From Amycolatopsis sp. A133 (GTDB lineage Bacteria > Actinomycetota > Actinomycetes > Mycobacteriales > Pseudonocardiaceae), in contig NZ_JAVHJU010000025.1 of the NCBI RefSeq assembly GCF_031082405.1, forward strand, positions 62,001 through 126,000: 64,000 nucleotides of DNA, written 5' to 3'. The notes under the pieces were generated by a model. That model was given only the letters and a program-made list of their open reading frames with translations. It made no database searches and was not told the origin of the DNA. Made by a program: the position numbers and the translations under genes. Every line of letters begins with the position of its first letter. Within the stretch, counting starts at the first letter, position 1. Positions 36,922 through 44,801 of the stretch are shown here, piece after piece.

Positions 36922-37598
36922 AAAGACAGAGATTACTCATATATCCGGATCTCTGCGCTTCCCTGCAGAGCATATCGCGCACGTACAATCGGGGATTCAG
37001 GCCGGTACCTGCAGACGACGACTTTGTTGCAGCTGATGCAATGATCGTAGCGAGTCATGCGCAGATCGAGTTCTACTTGGAGGAACTATGCAGAAAAGTG
37101 GCTCACTCGGCTTTAATGCGGCACAAATCCGGAAGACCCTCGTCCCCGCTACTTGAATCCATCAAGACTTCATGTTATTGGAGTAACGTTGCACAGCTTC
37201 CTCGCGGTAACTTTAGTTTCGAAACAGGCGACTTGGAGATAGAGAGAAGCGTCAAATGGTACGTCGAGCGGATCGATAAAAATCAGGGCATCAAACGTTC
37301 TAACATCCTTGCACTGCTTCTTCCAATTGGATTTACCGACGGAGAGCTAGACGACGTCTGGCTCGCTGATATGGATTCCTTTGGTGGAGATCGCGGAGAC
37401 ACAGCCCATGGCCGCCCACATAAATCTTTTGGCCGGCCACCGGTATCGCTTAGCGGGATAAGTAATTCGATTCCGATCTGGACTCAGAAGTCGAGCCGCC
37501 TTCGAATAAGAGTCGCCCCCTGGGATGCACAAAAGAAGATCGATTCCTTACTTCCTGGACTGCTTGAAGCCGACAAAGCCGCAGCAGCCAAAGTGTAA
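36918..37598 (+). CDS. HEPN-type putative RNase (MAE_28990/MAE_18760-like)
   Basis: 226 residues, translationally coupled to DUF262 (ATGA overlap). A helical N-terminal part has acidic EFYLEELC; the motif Arg159-x4-His164 (GGDRGDTAHGRP) matches the R-x4-6-H active site of HEPN RNases. DUF262 proteins are found beside HEPN proteins in predicted toxin or abortive-infection modules. Several TTA codons (for example in RQRLLIY and SALMRH) would make it bldA-dependent in a typical actinomycete. Proposed action is RNA cleavage on infection or element stress; the trigger is unknown. Confidence 0.75.
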   Translation: MKRQRLLIYPDLCASLQSISRTYNRGFRPVPADDDFVAADAMIVASHAQIEFYLEELCRKVAHSALMRHKSGRPSSPLLESIKTSCYWSNVAQLPRGNFSFETGDLEIERSVKWYVERIDKNQGIKRSNILALLLPIGFTDGELDDVWLADMDSFGGDRGDTAHGRPHKSFGRPPVSLSGISNSIPIWTQKSSRLRIRVAPWDAQKKIDSLLPGLLEADKAAAAKV

Positions 37599-37653
37599 GA
37601 CAAGTGGGGCGGATTTTCGGAATGTTTCATAGCCAGGCAAGCCACCCCCACAC

Positions 37654-38331
37654 TTATCGCACGTTCACGATATGGAGATCCTGAAGTCTACTAACGACCA
37701 AGCCCGCACCAGCACCAGTAAGGTCGTCGAACTTTTTTGGCTTATTTGCGTACCCCACAGAGAATACAGAAGCGGATCGCGCGGCTTCAATATCGGTAAT
37801 AGAGTCACCAACAAAAACCGACTCGCCAGGCGCTACCATGAGCGCAGCAAGAGCCAGACGCAAAAGATAAGGGTGCGGCTTGAGTAGTGCTGCGTCCGAC
37901 CCCGTCCGCGCAGATATGAAATCGACCATCCCTCGAAGATTGTAGAGTTCGAGATAAGCGCCGACAGCAGACGCATTGTTGTTGCTAACAACGGCAAGCG
38001 CTCTGCCGGAGTCGTACCACGCCTCGATGAGTTCATGTGCACCGCTCGCTGGAATGGCGCTAGAAATTGCCTCGACTTCGCGCGCAGCAAAAGCTGCTTC
38101 GACGCAGCGAGCCTCGTCTTTTCCGAGCGTAGCGGCATACTGGAAAACTTCAAATGGATCGCCACTCGTTGCGACCCATTCGGGAACGTCGACGTGTCCG
38201 CCATCGGCGAGAACTCCGCGCAGTTGGTCGGCAACGCTTGAGGCAGGAAGTCCCGCGAAGACGGAGCAGATTGGGCCGTCAAAGTCGAGGAGCAACGCGC
38301 GTGCCCTGGCGAGCACATCTGCCGCCTTCAC
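37654..38331 (-). CDS. HAD-family hydrolase
   Basis: 225 residues from a GTG at 38331 that overlaps the GntR stop by 4 nt. HAD motifs: I LLLDFDGPICSV (Asp nucleophile), II VVSNN, III KPHPYLL (Lys), IV VFVGDSITDIEAAR. It is a phosphoglycolate-phosphatase-like enzyme acting on a small phosphorylated molecule. Tight coupling to the UTRA-type regulator suggests its substrate or product may be that regulator's effector. The gap to the HEPN stop (convergent) is 55 bp. Confidence 0.87.
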   Translation of the reverse strand: MKAADVLARARALLLDFDGPICSVFAGLPASSVADQLRGVLADGGHVDVPEWVATSGDPFEVFQYAATLGKDEARCVEAAFAAREVEAISSAIPASGAHELIEAWYDSGRALAVVSNNNASAVGAYLELYNLRGMVDFISARTGSDAALLKPHPYLLRLALAALMVAPGESVFVGDSITDIEAARSASVFSVGYANKPKKFDDLTGAGAGLVVSRLQDLHIVNVR

Positions 38332-39170
38332 CGCCGGTAGTCCGTGGCGACGCTGTTCCACAAGCTATCGAACCACAGCCTTGCCTGCTCAACGTACTGC
38401 GAGCCAGTCGACGTGTCGTCGTCGTTGATCGAATGATGGAATAGGATTGCGTCCTTGCCCATGAGGTCATACATCGCCTGGGTCTCGCCGCCAAAGTTGA
38501 TGGTGTGCTCGCGAACCGGGTAGAAGCCGAAGAACGTCTCTTCGTTGTTAATCAGGTAAAGCTTGAACATCGGCGGTGACGGGTGCACGCGGACCTGTGC
38601 GGTGGCCTTATTGACCAAGCCCAATTCGGCGAGTTCGGTCACCGAGTCGACGATGGCCAGGGTGTGCCGACGCATGATCTCTTCGGCGCGCTTGCGGAAT
38701 AGCGGACTGTCGGCATGCTCGTCGACGGTGACCGGCAGGGACCACGGCTGCGTCGGGTCTGGAACCAAAAGGCGGACGGTGATCGACTCGGGCCGAAGCC
38801 GGCCGATCCGGATCTTGTCCAGCGGTTCTGCGATGACACCGTGCAGGGTCTCACCGGAGAAGCCAGCGAAGTCGATCGTGACGTCCTCGGCCTCAAAGGC
38901 TCGTTCGATGTGGGGACGAAGGCCGACCGGGCGCTCGGTGCGCTCGCGGACGAAGACACCGCTCCCCTGCCGCGACACGATCAGCCCCTCGTCGCGTAGC
39001 TCGCGAAGAGCGTTCTGCACGGTCATCGGGGCGACGTTGTAGTTCTTCGCCAGCTCGTTGCGAGACGGAAGCTTGTCCCCCGGAGAGAACTTGCGCGTGA
39101 GGATGGCAGCTCGGAGAGCGTTGGCGACCTGCACATACGGCGGCCTCGGGTCGTCCGGGTCCAGTGGCAC
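38328..39170 (-). CDS. GntR-family regulator with UTRA-like effector domain
   Basis: 280 residues. GTG 39170 is chosen for its GGAGG at 8-nt spacing; the ATG at 39233 adds sequence without a ribosome site. The winged helix (PPYVQVANALRAAILTRKFSPG, then LPSRNELAKNYNVAPMTVQNALREL) is followed by a ~200-residue effector domain. Equivalent regulators (KorSA in pSAM2) repress AICE replication and transfer genes. It is divergent from the transfer operon starting at 39396, with operator-like repeats between. Confidence 0.9.
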   Translation of the reverse strand: MPLDPDDPRPPYVQVANALRAAILTRKFSPGDKLPSRNELAKNYNVAPMTVQNALRELRDEGLIVSRQGSGVFVRERTERPVGLRPHIERAFEAEDVTIDFAGFSGETLHGVIAEPLDKIRIGRLRPESITVRLLVPDPTQPWSLPVTVDEHADSPLFRKRAEEIMRRHTLAIVDSVTELAELGLVNKATAQVRVHPSPPMFKLYLINNEETFFGFYPVREHTINFGGETQAMYDLMGKDAILFHHSINDDDTSTGSQYVEQARLWFDSLWNSVATDYRR

Positions 39171-39270
39171 GGTCGCTACCTCCTTCGCCCAGCTTGGGCA
39201 TCGAGCCACGGGTTTCGTGTGCGCAAGTTTCATAGCGCGCGCACATCGTCCCGCGACTTGCCATCACCTG

Positions 39271-39337
39271 TCTAGACGGCCTAGCGGCCTAGCTCGATTC
39301 GAGCTTGGTTGACTTGTCTAGCCAACCTGGCTAACCT
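39271..39337 (+). promoter_or_regulatory. Divergent promoter and operator repeats of the element
   Basis: A promoter-like pair TTGACT (39309-39314), 17-nt spacer, TAACCT (39332-39337) points toward 39396. The spacer and -10 hold a perfect inverted repeat TAGCCA-ACC-TGGCTA (39319-39333). TGTCTAG occurs here and at 39270, followed by two GGCCTAG copies (39279-39292). The layout suits repression by the adjacent GntR protein. Confidence 0.5.
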
Positions 39338-39395
39338 GATCAAGCCAGCCAAGTTAGGCAGCGTCGAGTGAGGCGCCTGACCAGGAGGTACCGAC

Positions 39396-39869
39396 ATGGC
39401 AGTAGCGCGCGGGACACGCTTCGAGATCGAGCACGACGTCGTGTTCCCGGCCGGAGCCGCGATCGTCGGTCCGGTCACACCGGACATGGAGTACGTCTCC
39501 AACGAGGACAAGGCCCGAGGCAAGCAGCCCAAGCAGAAGATCGACGAGCAGACCGGCCTGCCGCAGTGGAAGGTCACCGTGACCGACCCGTCGGCGGAGA
39601 AGGACCGCGACAAGTCGGCCACGGTCATCCTTCTCGACCGGGTCCAGCCCGTTCCGCCTCCGGCGGCGATGCAGGGGTTCGACTTCCGGCCGGTCGTGTT
39701 TGAGGGCCTGATGGTCGAGCCCCGGGTGATGGGAGAGAAGTTCAAGTACCAGGGCTGGGTGCTGCGGGCGACCGGCATGCGTGAGCCGGGCCGTAGCGCT
39801 GGCTCGAAGCAGGCTGCCGCGAAGACGCCGGCCGGTGAAGGCTCGGGCAGTCAGCAGAAGGCCGCGTGA
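39396..39869 (+). CDS. Conserved AICE protein of unknown function
   Basis: 157 residues, first gene of the transfer/replication operon, just downstream of the predicted promoter. Beta-rich core (RFEIEHDVVFPAGAAIVGPV, QWKVTVTDPSAEKDRDKSATVIL, FDFRPVVFEGLMVEPRV) with an Ala/Gly/Lys-rich tail. Proteins of this type start the operon in many actinobacterial integrative elements. Its stop overlaps the next start. No function assigned. Confidence 0.8.
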   Translation: MAVARGTRFEIEHDVVFPAGAAIVGPVTPDMEYVSNEDKARGKQPKQKIDEQTGLPQWKVTVTDPSAEKDRDKSATVILLDRVQPVPPPAAMQGFDFRPVVFEGLMVEPRVMGEKFKYQGWVLRATGMREPGRSAGSKQAAAKTPAGEGSGSQQKAA

Positions 39870-40162
39870 TGACGGGGCGGCCGTCGCGTGAGGCGGTCGC
39901 TCGGTGGAACGAGGCGTACGCGGAGCAGACAGCCGCACTGTTCGCCGCGATGAGGTCGGCTTCGGATGACCTGGCGGCAGTGCGGCGTCTTGCTCTCGCT
40001 TACCACGCTGTGGCGGTTGCCTGGCGTGCCTTGTCCGCCGATCTGGCTGTGCCGCTGTGGGCGCGTCACGCGTCGGCAGTTGCGGCGGAGGACTTCATGC
40101 GGCGCTCGCAGGTCGAGTTCAGCCGCGCCGATTCTGGTCGTCGACCAGGGGAGCTGACATGA
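39869..40162 (+). CDS. Small AICE hypothetical protein
   Basis: 97 residues from an ATG overlapping the previous stop (a GTG 3 nt earlier is also possible). Helical, with the core LALAYHAVAVAWRALSADLAVPLWARHASAVAAEDFM. The same pattern appears in the next gene, so the two look like tandem paralogues. Overlaps the next ATG by 4 nt. Function unknown. Confidence 0.75.
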   Translation: MTGRPSREAVARWNEAYAEQTAALFAAMRSASDDLAAVRRLALAYHAVAVAWRALSADLAVPLWARHASAVAAEDFMRRSQVEFSRADSGRRPGELT

Positions 40163-40644
40163 GCCGGTGGGAGTTGGTGCGGGCTTGGGAACTGGCCTAC
40201 GCCCGATACCCGGCCGCGTCGGACGCTGAGCTGCCGTCGGTGTCGCGGGCGGTCGCCGCTGCTTGGCGTCGCCTTGCCGCCGAGTTCGAGCTTCCCGGAT
40301 GGGCGCACGCGGCGGTCATGTCCGCGGCAGAGGCGTTCGAGATTCAAGCCGACAAGTACAGCGTTCGAGGTGAGGAAGGGCATGTCGACCACCGGATGGG
40401 ACGGGTTCGGCGTGACGTGGGTCGTCGGCCCGCAAGCGGAACTGACGGTCGAGGAGACTGGTTCGGAGCCGACGCACCCGCCGATGCTGGTGCTCGCGGG
40501 CGCGCCGTGCGTGGTGACGCTCCGACCGCCGGACGACCCGGCGATGTGGCCGGCGTGCGTGACGTTCCTTCGCCAGCTCCGCGACGGCGCGGAGGACCTG
40601 GCGGCGCTTCTCGAAGCCCGCGCGATGGCTCGGCTGGTGCGTGA
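40159..40644 (+). CDS. Small AICE hypothetical protein with long overlapping tail
   Basis: A 161-residue frame. Residues 1-75 are a paralogue of the preceding protein (SRAVAAAWRRLAAEFELPGWAHAAVMSAAEAFE). From about residue 76 the frame overlaps the separate gene at 40382 for 263 nt, and its composition becomes Arg/Gly/Ala/Asp-rich as in a shadow frame. Either the true stop was lost by a frameshift and the tail is read-through, or the long form is real. Confidence 0.6.
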   Translation: MSRWELVRAWELAYARYPAASDAELPSVSRAVAAAWRRLAAEFELPGWAHAAVMSAAEAFEIQADKYSVRGEEGHVDHRMGRVRRDVGRRPASGTDGRGDWFGADAPADAGARGRAVRGDAPTAGRPGDVAGVRDVPSPAPRRRGGPGGASRSPRDGSAGA

Positions 40645-40660
40645 TGAAGACGCCGGATAA
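40382..40660 (+). CDS. Small AICE hypothetical protein
   Basis: 92 residues from ATG 40382 (GAGGAAGG upstream). Beta-rich with the core WDGFGVTWVVGPQAELTVEE and MLVLAGAPCVVTLRPPDDPAMW, then a charged helix. Its normal codon composition makes it more likely than the frame overlapping it. It overlaps the next gene by 17 nt. Function unknown. Confidence 0.7.
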   Translation: MSTTGWDGFGVTWVVGPQAELTVEETGSEPTHPPMLVLAGAPCVVTLRPPDDPAMWPACVTFLRQLRDGAEDLAALLEARAMARLVRDEDAG

Positions 40661-40892
40661 GCCGCGCACCCTTCGGGACGCGCACGAGATCGCCATGGAC
40701 CGGCGGCCCGCGCCAGACGCGAACCCATCTGTCTGGCTGGCCTACCGCCAGGCGAACGCCCGGATGTACGAGCTTGTTGCCGACGTCGACCGGGGCCACC
40801 ACCACGAATCCCTGTACTGGGCGGACTACGAACGACGTCAAGCGGGGGAGGTGTCGGCGAAGATTCAGGGCGCGAAGACCAAGCCAGAATAA
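40644..40892 (+). CDS. AMED_5909-like small protein
   Basis: 82 residues from ATG 40644 (GTG 40641 also possible). The sequence PSVWLAYRQANARMYELVADVDRG followed by HHHESLYWADYERRQA matches the AMED_5909 family, named from Amycolatopsis mediterranei and usual in these elements. Predominantly helical, cytosolic. Role unknown, supposed to be in transfer or copy control. Confidence 0.78.
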   Translation: MKTPDKPRTLRDAHEIAMDRRPAPDANPSVWLAYRQANARMYELVADVDRGHHHESLYWADYERRQAGEVSAKIQGAKTKPE

Positions 40893-40942
40893 TCCCGTGT
40901 AGATAGTCCAGAAGTCAGACACTGCAACTAAAAACGTGCGCT

Positions 40943-41059
40943 ATGTCGTGCGGCGATGAAACGCGTCCTCTTCCGGCGACGCGGAACCGTAAGGCGCAGA
41001 AGCGGAAACTCGGCTACCAACCATGCCGCTCCTGCGCTGTCCACAACCGCGAGGTGTGA
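40943..41059 (+). CDS. Possible 38-aa Cys-containing peptide
   Basis: A short frame from ATG 40943 to TGA 41059 ends with Cys-x2-Cys (YQPCRSCAVHNREV), 3 bp before the next small gene. Basic and rich in Arg/Lys. No strong ribosome site is visible, so this is tentative; the remainder of 40893-41062 holds nothing else. Confidence 0.3.
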   Translation: MSCGDETRPLPATRNRKAQKRKLGYQPCRSCAVHNREV

Positions 41060-41062
41060 ACA

Positions 41063-41233
41063 ATGCAGACGCTAGACGATGGCAACAACCGTGCGCCAGT
41101 GGGGGTCACCCGAGCACGATGCTCGGAATGCAAGCGGTTCGCTCGGCTGCTGCCTGGCGAAACCAAGTGCTCCCCGTGCCTGGGGGCGTTGCCGCTGGAT
41201 CTCTCGACGGTGCTGGGTGGTGGTCGGCGATGA
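41063..41233 (+). CDS. 56-aa zinc-ribbon-like protein ahead of traB
   Basis: Frame from ATG 41063 to TGA 41233, overlapping the traB ATG by 4 nt. It has two Cys pairs (CSECKRF and CSPCLGA) separated by 12 residues, a small zinc ribbon. Overlap and operon position support a real gene despite its length. It may bind DNA or act with TraB. Confidence 0.6.
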   Translation: MQTLDDGNNRAPVGVTRARCSECKRFARLLPGETKCSPCLGALPLDLSTVLGGGRR

Positions 41234-42777
41234 CCTCCCCCGGAATGCTCGTGATCGCCCTGGCCGGCCTCGGCCTCTTCGTCTGGATGCTCGCCAAGAT
41301 CGGGCGCGCGCTGGCCTCGATGGCTGAGCTGCTGACCGCCATGGTGGTCGTGTTCGTGGCCCTGTGGTGGGCCTGCAAGGCCGTGTTCTGGCTGTTCTCA
41401 CAGGTCGTGATCCACTGGCGCACCTCGTTGACCGTGATCGCGGTCTACCTGTGGTGCGTCTGGGTCGGCTGGGTCTGGCTCGTGGTCAACCTCGGCGGCC
41501 TGGCGCTGATCCTCGGGGTGTGGCGGCTGCTGGATGTGACCTCGTTCGACCAGTGGTGCGGCCGGCCGCTGCGGTCGTGGTGGCTGCGCTGGGCCGTCTA
41601 CCACCTCAAACTCCCCGGCTGGCTGCACGCCTGCGGCCTCAGCGTCCGCGATGCCGCGATGCCGGTCGAGGTCACCGTCAACCTGGTCGGTCGCCGGAAA
41701 GCCTCTCGGGCGACGGCCCGGCAGTCCGGCGTGCAGGTGCCCAAGGTCCTCGGCGTCCGCTCCGGCCCGTCGTGGGACGAGGTCCGGGTGCAGCTCGTGC
41801 CCGGCCAGAAGCCAGAGGACTTCGACGACGCGGCCCGTGCCCTGGCCTCAGCGCGGAAGGTCGCCCGGTGTCAGGTGCGGGAGCTGGAGCCGAACGTGGT
41901 GTCGGTCGACTTCCAGCGTCGTGACCAGCTGGCCACGCTCGTGCACTCCCCCGCGCTGCCGGACGGGCAATCCGCGGTGGATCTCCGAAAGGTGTGGGCA
42001 GGTCGCACCGAGTATGGGCATGACTGGCGGGTGCCGCTGCTGGGTTCCGGTGCGCACTGCCTGACCGCTGGTGCCTCGGGTGCGGGCAAGAACAGCGTGA
42101 TGTGGTGCCCGCTCGTCGCGGCGGCTCCGGCGATCCGGTCGGGCCTGGTGCGCATGTCCGGGATTGACCCGAAGGGGATGGAGCTCGCCTATGGGCGCGG
42201 GATCTTCGCCCGGTACGCGGTGTCGGGGAAGGACGCACTCGAGGTGCTCGACGGCCTGGTCGAGGAGATGGAATCCCGGAAGCGCGAGTTCGCCGGCCAC
42301 GTCCGCACCATCCCCCTGTCCACGGACTATCCGCTTGAGCTGCTGGAGTTCGACGAGATCGGCGCCCTGACCAAGTACACGGACCGGAAGACTCGCGAAC
42401 AGATCGTCGAGCGGGTGGCGCTGCTCAACACTCAAGGACGAGCGCTCAACATCTCCGTACGCGGCTACGTGCAGGAGCCGACCAAGGACACCGTCCCGGT
42501 CCGGGAGCTCTTCACCCGCCGCGTGTGCTTGCGTGTCACGTCGAAGACACACATCGGCATGATCCTCGGCGACGGAGCCTATGAGCGTGGGGCGTGGGCC
42601 AACCGGATCGGCGATTCTGAGGCCGGGGTGGGGTTCGTGTGGGGCGAGGGCATCCGCGAGCCGCTGCGTATCCGTGCGGGCTGGGTGTCGGACGAGACGA
42701 TCAAGGCGCTGGAGCAGTACGTCACCAACGGCGGCGTGGCTCGGCCGGTGCTCGGCGGCGAGGGGGTGGCGGCATGA
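41230..42777 (+). CDS. FtsK/SpoIIIE-type transfer ATPase (TraB/TraSA-like)
   Basis: 515 residues from ATG 41230. Two to four N-terminal membrane helices (LVIALAGLGLFVWML, ELLTAMVVVFVALWW, SLTVIAVYLWCVWVGWVWLVV) precede a motor domain with Walker A-like GASGAGKNS, Walker B LELLEFDEIG and the downstream NTQGRALNISVRGYVQEP. Such proteins move double-stranded element DNA between mycelial cells. The residue after the Walker Lys is Asn where Ser/Thr is usual. Starts inside the zinc-ribbon gene and ends overlapping the next gene. Confidence 0.9.
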   Translation: MTSPGMLVIALAGLGLFVWMLAKIGRALASMAELLTAMVVVFVALWWACKAVFWLFSQVVIHWRTSLTVIAVYLWCVWVGWVWLVVNLGGLALILGVWRLLDVTSFDQWCGRPLRSWWLRWAVYHLKLPGWLHACGLSVRDAAMPVEVTVNLVGRRKASRATARQSGVQVPKVLGVRSGPSWDEVRVQLVPGQKPEDFDDAARALASARKVARCQVRELEPNVVSVDFQRRDQLATLVHSPALPDGQSAVDLRKVWAGRTEYGHDWRVPLLGSGAHCLTAGASGAGKNSVMWCPLVAAAPAIRSGLVRMSGIDPKGMELAYGRGIFARYAVSGKDALEVLDGLVEEMESRKREFAGHVRTIPLSTDYPLELLEFDEIGALTKYTDRKTREQIVERVALLNTQGRALNISVRGYVQEPTKDTVPVRELFTRRVCLRVTSKTHIGMILGDGAYERGAWANRIGDSEAGVGFVWGEGIREPLRIRAGWVSDETIKALEQYVTNGGVARPVLGGEGVAA

Positions 42778-43160
42778 ACCGGCTGATGGTCTTCCTTGAC
42801 ACGATCCGGGACCACCTCGACCTGCACCAGCTCCCGCCGGTGGCGGCGTTGACCGTACGGACGTGGTCGAACCCGCTGACGGTCCAGCTTGACGCCCACC
42901 TGCTGCCCGACATCGCCGGGGCCTTGCTGACCTGGGCGAACACCCTCGACGACGTGTCCGCCTCGCTCTGGCGCACGTCGGACGGCGACTCGGTGCACCT
43001 GTCGGTCAACGGCCGGACGCCGTGCGGCATCCCGGTGCATGTCTACAGCGGGGTTGCGTACGACTCGTCGGTGTTCCCGGACCTGCCCGCCGGGCAACGG
43101 CAGGACATGCCGGTGTTCCAGCTGCGGCAATGGTCGCGCCCTGGGGAGGTGGCTGCCTGA
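42774..43160 (+). CDS. AICE hypothetical protein between traB and rep
   Basis: 128 residues, coupled on both sides by ATGA-type overlaps. Moderately conserved-looking core (LTVRTWSNPLTVQLDAHLLP, WANTLDDVSASLWRTSDGD). No motif recognised. Its constant place before the replication gene in related elements suggests a replication or transfer accessory role, which is inference. Confidence 0.72.
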   Translation: MNRLMVFLDTIRDHLDLHQLPPVAALTVRTWSNPLTVQLDAHLLPDIAGALLTWANTLDDVSASLWRTSDGDSVHLSVNGRTPCGIPVHVYSGVAYDSSVFPDLPAGQRQDMPVFQLRQWSRPGEVAA

Positions 43161-44785
43161 TGACACCCGAACAGACCTCACCGGCCGGGACGCGGGCTGA
43201 GCGGATGCGGACCCCGCTCGCGGCTGACGTGATCCGGGCGACGGCGGAGAAGCACGGCGTCTGCGTCCGGCCCTTCACGATGGAGGTCGGCGATACCGAG
43301 ACCGGCGAGCTTCGCTACGTCCCGGTGCCGTGCGGGTCCACCGTCGAGTCGGTGTGCCTGCCGTGTGCTCGGAAGGCGAAGGCGCTTCGGCAGGCCCAGT
43401 GCCGCGAGGGCTGGCACATGAGCGAAGAACCCGTCCTCGCCGCCGAGCCGCCCTCGGAGGACCACAAGGAACTGTTGACCTACCGGGCGGACCTGGTCGC
43501 GGCCTACCGGGAGGTGGTCGAGCACGACCAGGCGGAGGCCGAAGAGCTACGGGAGGAGGTCGCCGGGGTCGACGCGGAACTTCGGCAACTCGGGATGCGC
43601 GGACGCCTGCCCGCCGTCGACCTGCCTACCAAGCGGGCCGTGAAGCGGTCGACCAAGCGGCGCCAGGACGCGCCGAACCTGCCTCGGCGGAAGGTCGCGA
43701 AGACCACCGTGGGCCGCGAATACGCGGGGAAGTTCCGGCCGTCCATGTTCGTGACGCTGACCTGCGACACCTACGGCCCCGTCCGTGATGGCGCCCCGGT
43801 CGACCCGAATCGATATGACTACCGGCGTGCGGCTCGGGATGCGGTGCACTTCTCGGCGCTGGTGGATCGCTGGTGGCAGAACCTGCGCCGGGTCGTCGGC
43901 TGGGACGCCCAGTACTTCGCGACTGTTGAGCCGCAGAAGCGCACGGCTCCGCACCTGCACGCCGCGATCCGCGGTGCGATCCCGCACGACGTCATCCGCC
44001 AGGTCACCGAAGCGACGTATCACCAGGTCTGGTGGCCCAACCACGACCAGGTGCTTTACGTCGACCGGCTGCCGGTCTGGGATGGCGACACCCGGATGTT
44101 CCTCGACCCGGACACCCGCGAGCCGCTGACGTCGTGGGATGACGCCGTGGAAGCGGTCGAGGAACCGGCGCACGTCGCTACCTTCGGGCAGCAGGTGCAT
44201 TCGAAGGGCATCCTCGGCGGGACCGAAGAGGCCGGCCGCCACATCGGCTACCTGACCAAGTATCTGACCAAGTCGACTGGTGAGGTGGTCGAGGCGGACA
44301 CGGCGCGGCTGCGGGACCACCACGACCGGTTGCACGCCGAGCTGTCGGTGACCCCGTGCTCGCCCCGGTGCGCGGTGTGGCTTCTGTACGGGGTTCAGCC
44401 CAAGGGCGCAGGCAGCAAGACCACCCCGGGTCACTGCAAGGGACGGGCCCATCGGCGGACCACGCTCGGGCTGCCGGGACGGCGGGTGCTGGTGTCGCGC
44501 AAGTGGTCGGGCAAGACCCTCGACGACCACAAAGCCGACCGCAAGGCCTTCGTTCAACAGGCGTTGGCCGCGATCAGCATCGAGAAGCCACAACCGGACC
44601 CGGCCCGGCTCGTGTGGCGCAAGGTCGAACCGGGAGACCCGCAGGTCCCGCCCCGGCCGCACCTGGTCATGCGGGCGATCGCGGAGCGGATCACATGGAA
44701 GGCCGAATACGACCGCGCGCTACTCGCCGCCGCAGGACCACCAGGGAGTGAACCAGAAACTTCGGCAACTCAGCTCGCGGCTTGA
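43160..44785 (+). CDS. Replication initiator RepSA-like (rolling circle)
   Basis: 541 residues from ATG 43160, overlapping the preceding stop. N-terminal Cys pairs (VPVPCG, CLPCARK) suggest a zinc site. The relaxase-like core has FVTLTCDTYGP, the metal-binding His265-x-His267 (APHLHAAI), and the tyrosine motif Tyr364-x3-Tyr368 (YLTKYLTKS). A second Cys/His cluster is at PCSPRCAVWLLY. It should nick the element's double-strand origin for rolling-circle replication as RepSA does in pSAM2; the origin is probably inside or beside this gene and is not resolved. Confidence 0.9.
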   Translation: MTPEQTSPAGTRAERMRTPLAADVIRATAEKHGVCVRPFTMEVGDTETGELRYVPVPCGSTVESVCLPCARKAKALRQAQCREGWHMSEEPVLAAEPPSEDHKELLTYRADLVAAYREVVEHDQAEAEELREEVAGVDAELRQLGMRGRLPAVDLPTKRAVKRSTKRRQDAPNLPRRKVAKTTVGREYAGKFRPSMFVTLTCDTYGPVRDGAPVDPNRYDYRRAARDAVHFSALVDRWWQNLRRVVGWDAQYFATVEPQKRTAPHLHAAIRGAIPHDVIRQVTEATYHQVWWPNHDQVLYVDRLPVWDGDTRMFLDPDTREPLTSWDDAVEAVEEPAHVATFGQQVHSKGILGGTEEAGRHIGYLTKYLTKSTGEVVEADTARLRDHHDRLHAELSVTPCSPRCAVWLLYGVQPKGAGSKTTPGHCKGRAHRRTTLGLPGRRVLVSRKWSGKTLDDHKADRKAFVQQALAAISIEKPQPDPARLVWRKVEPGDPQVPPRPHLVMRAIAERITWKAEYDRALLAAAGPPGSEPETSATQLAA

Positions 44786-44801
44786 TCTGGAAGGGGGAGG
44801 C

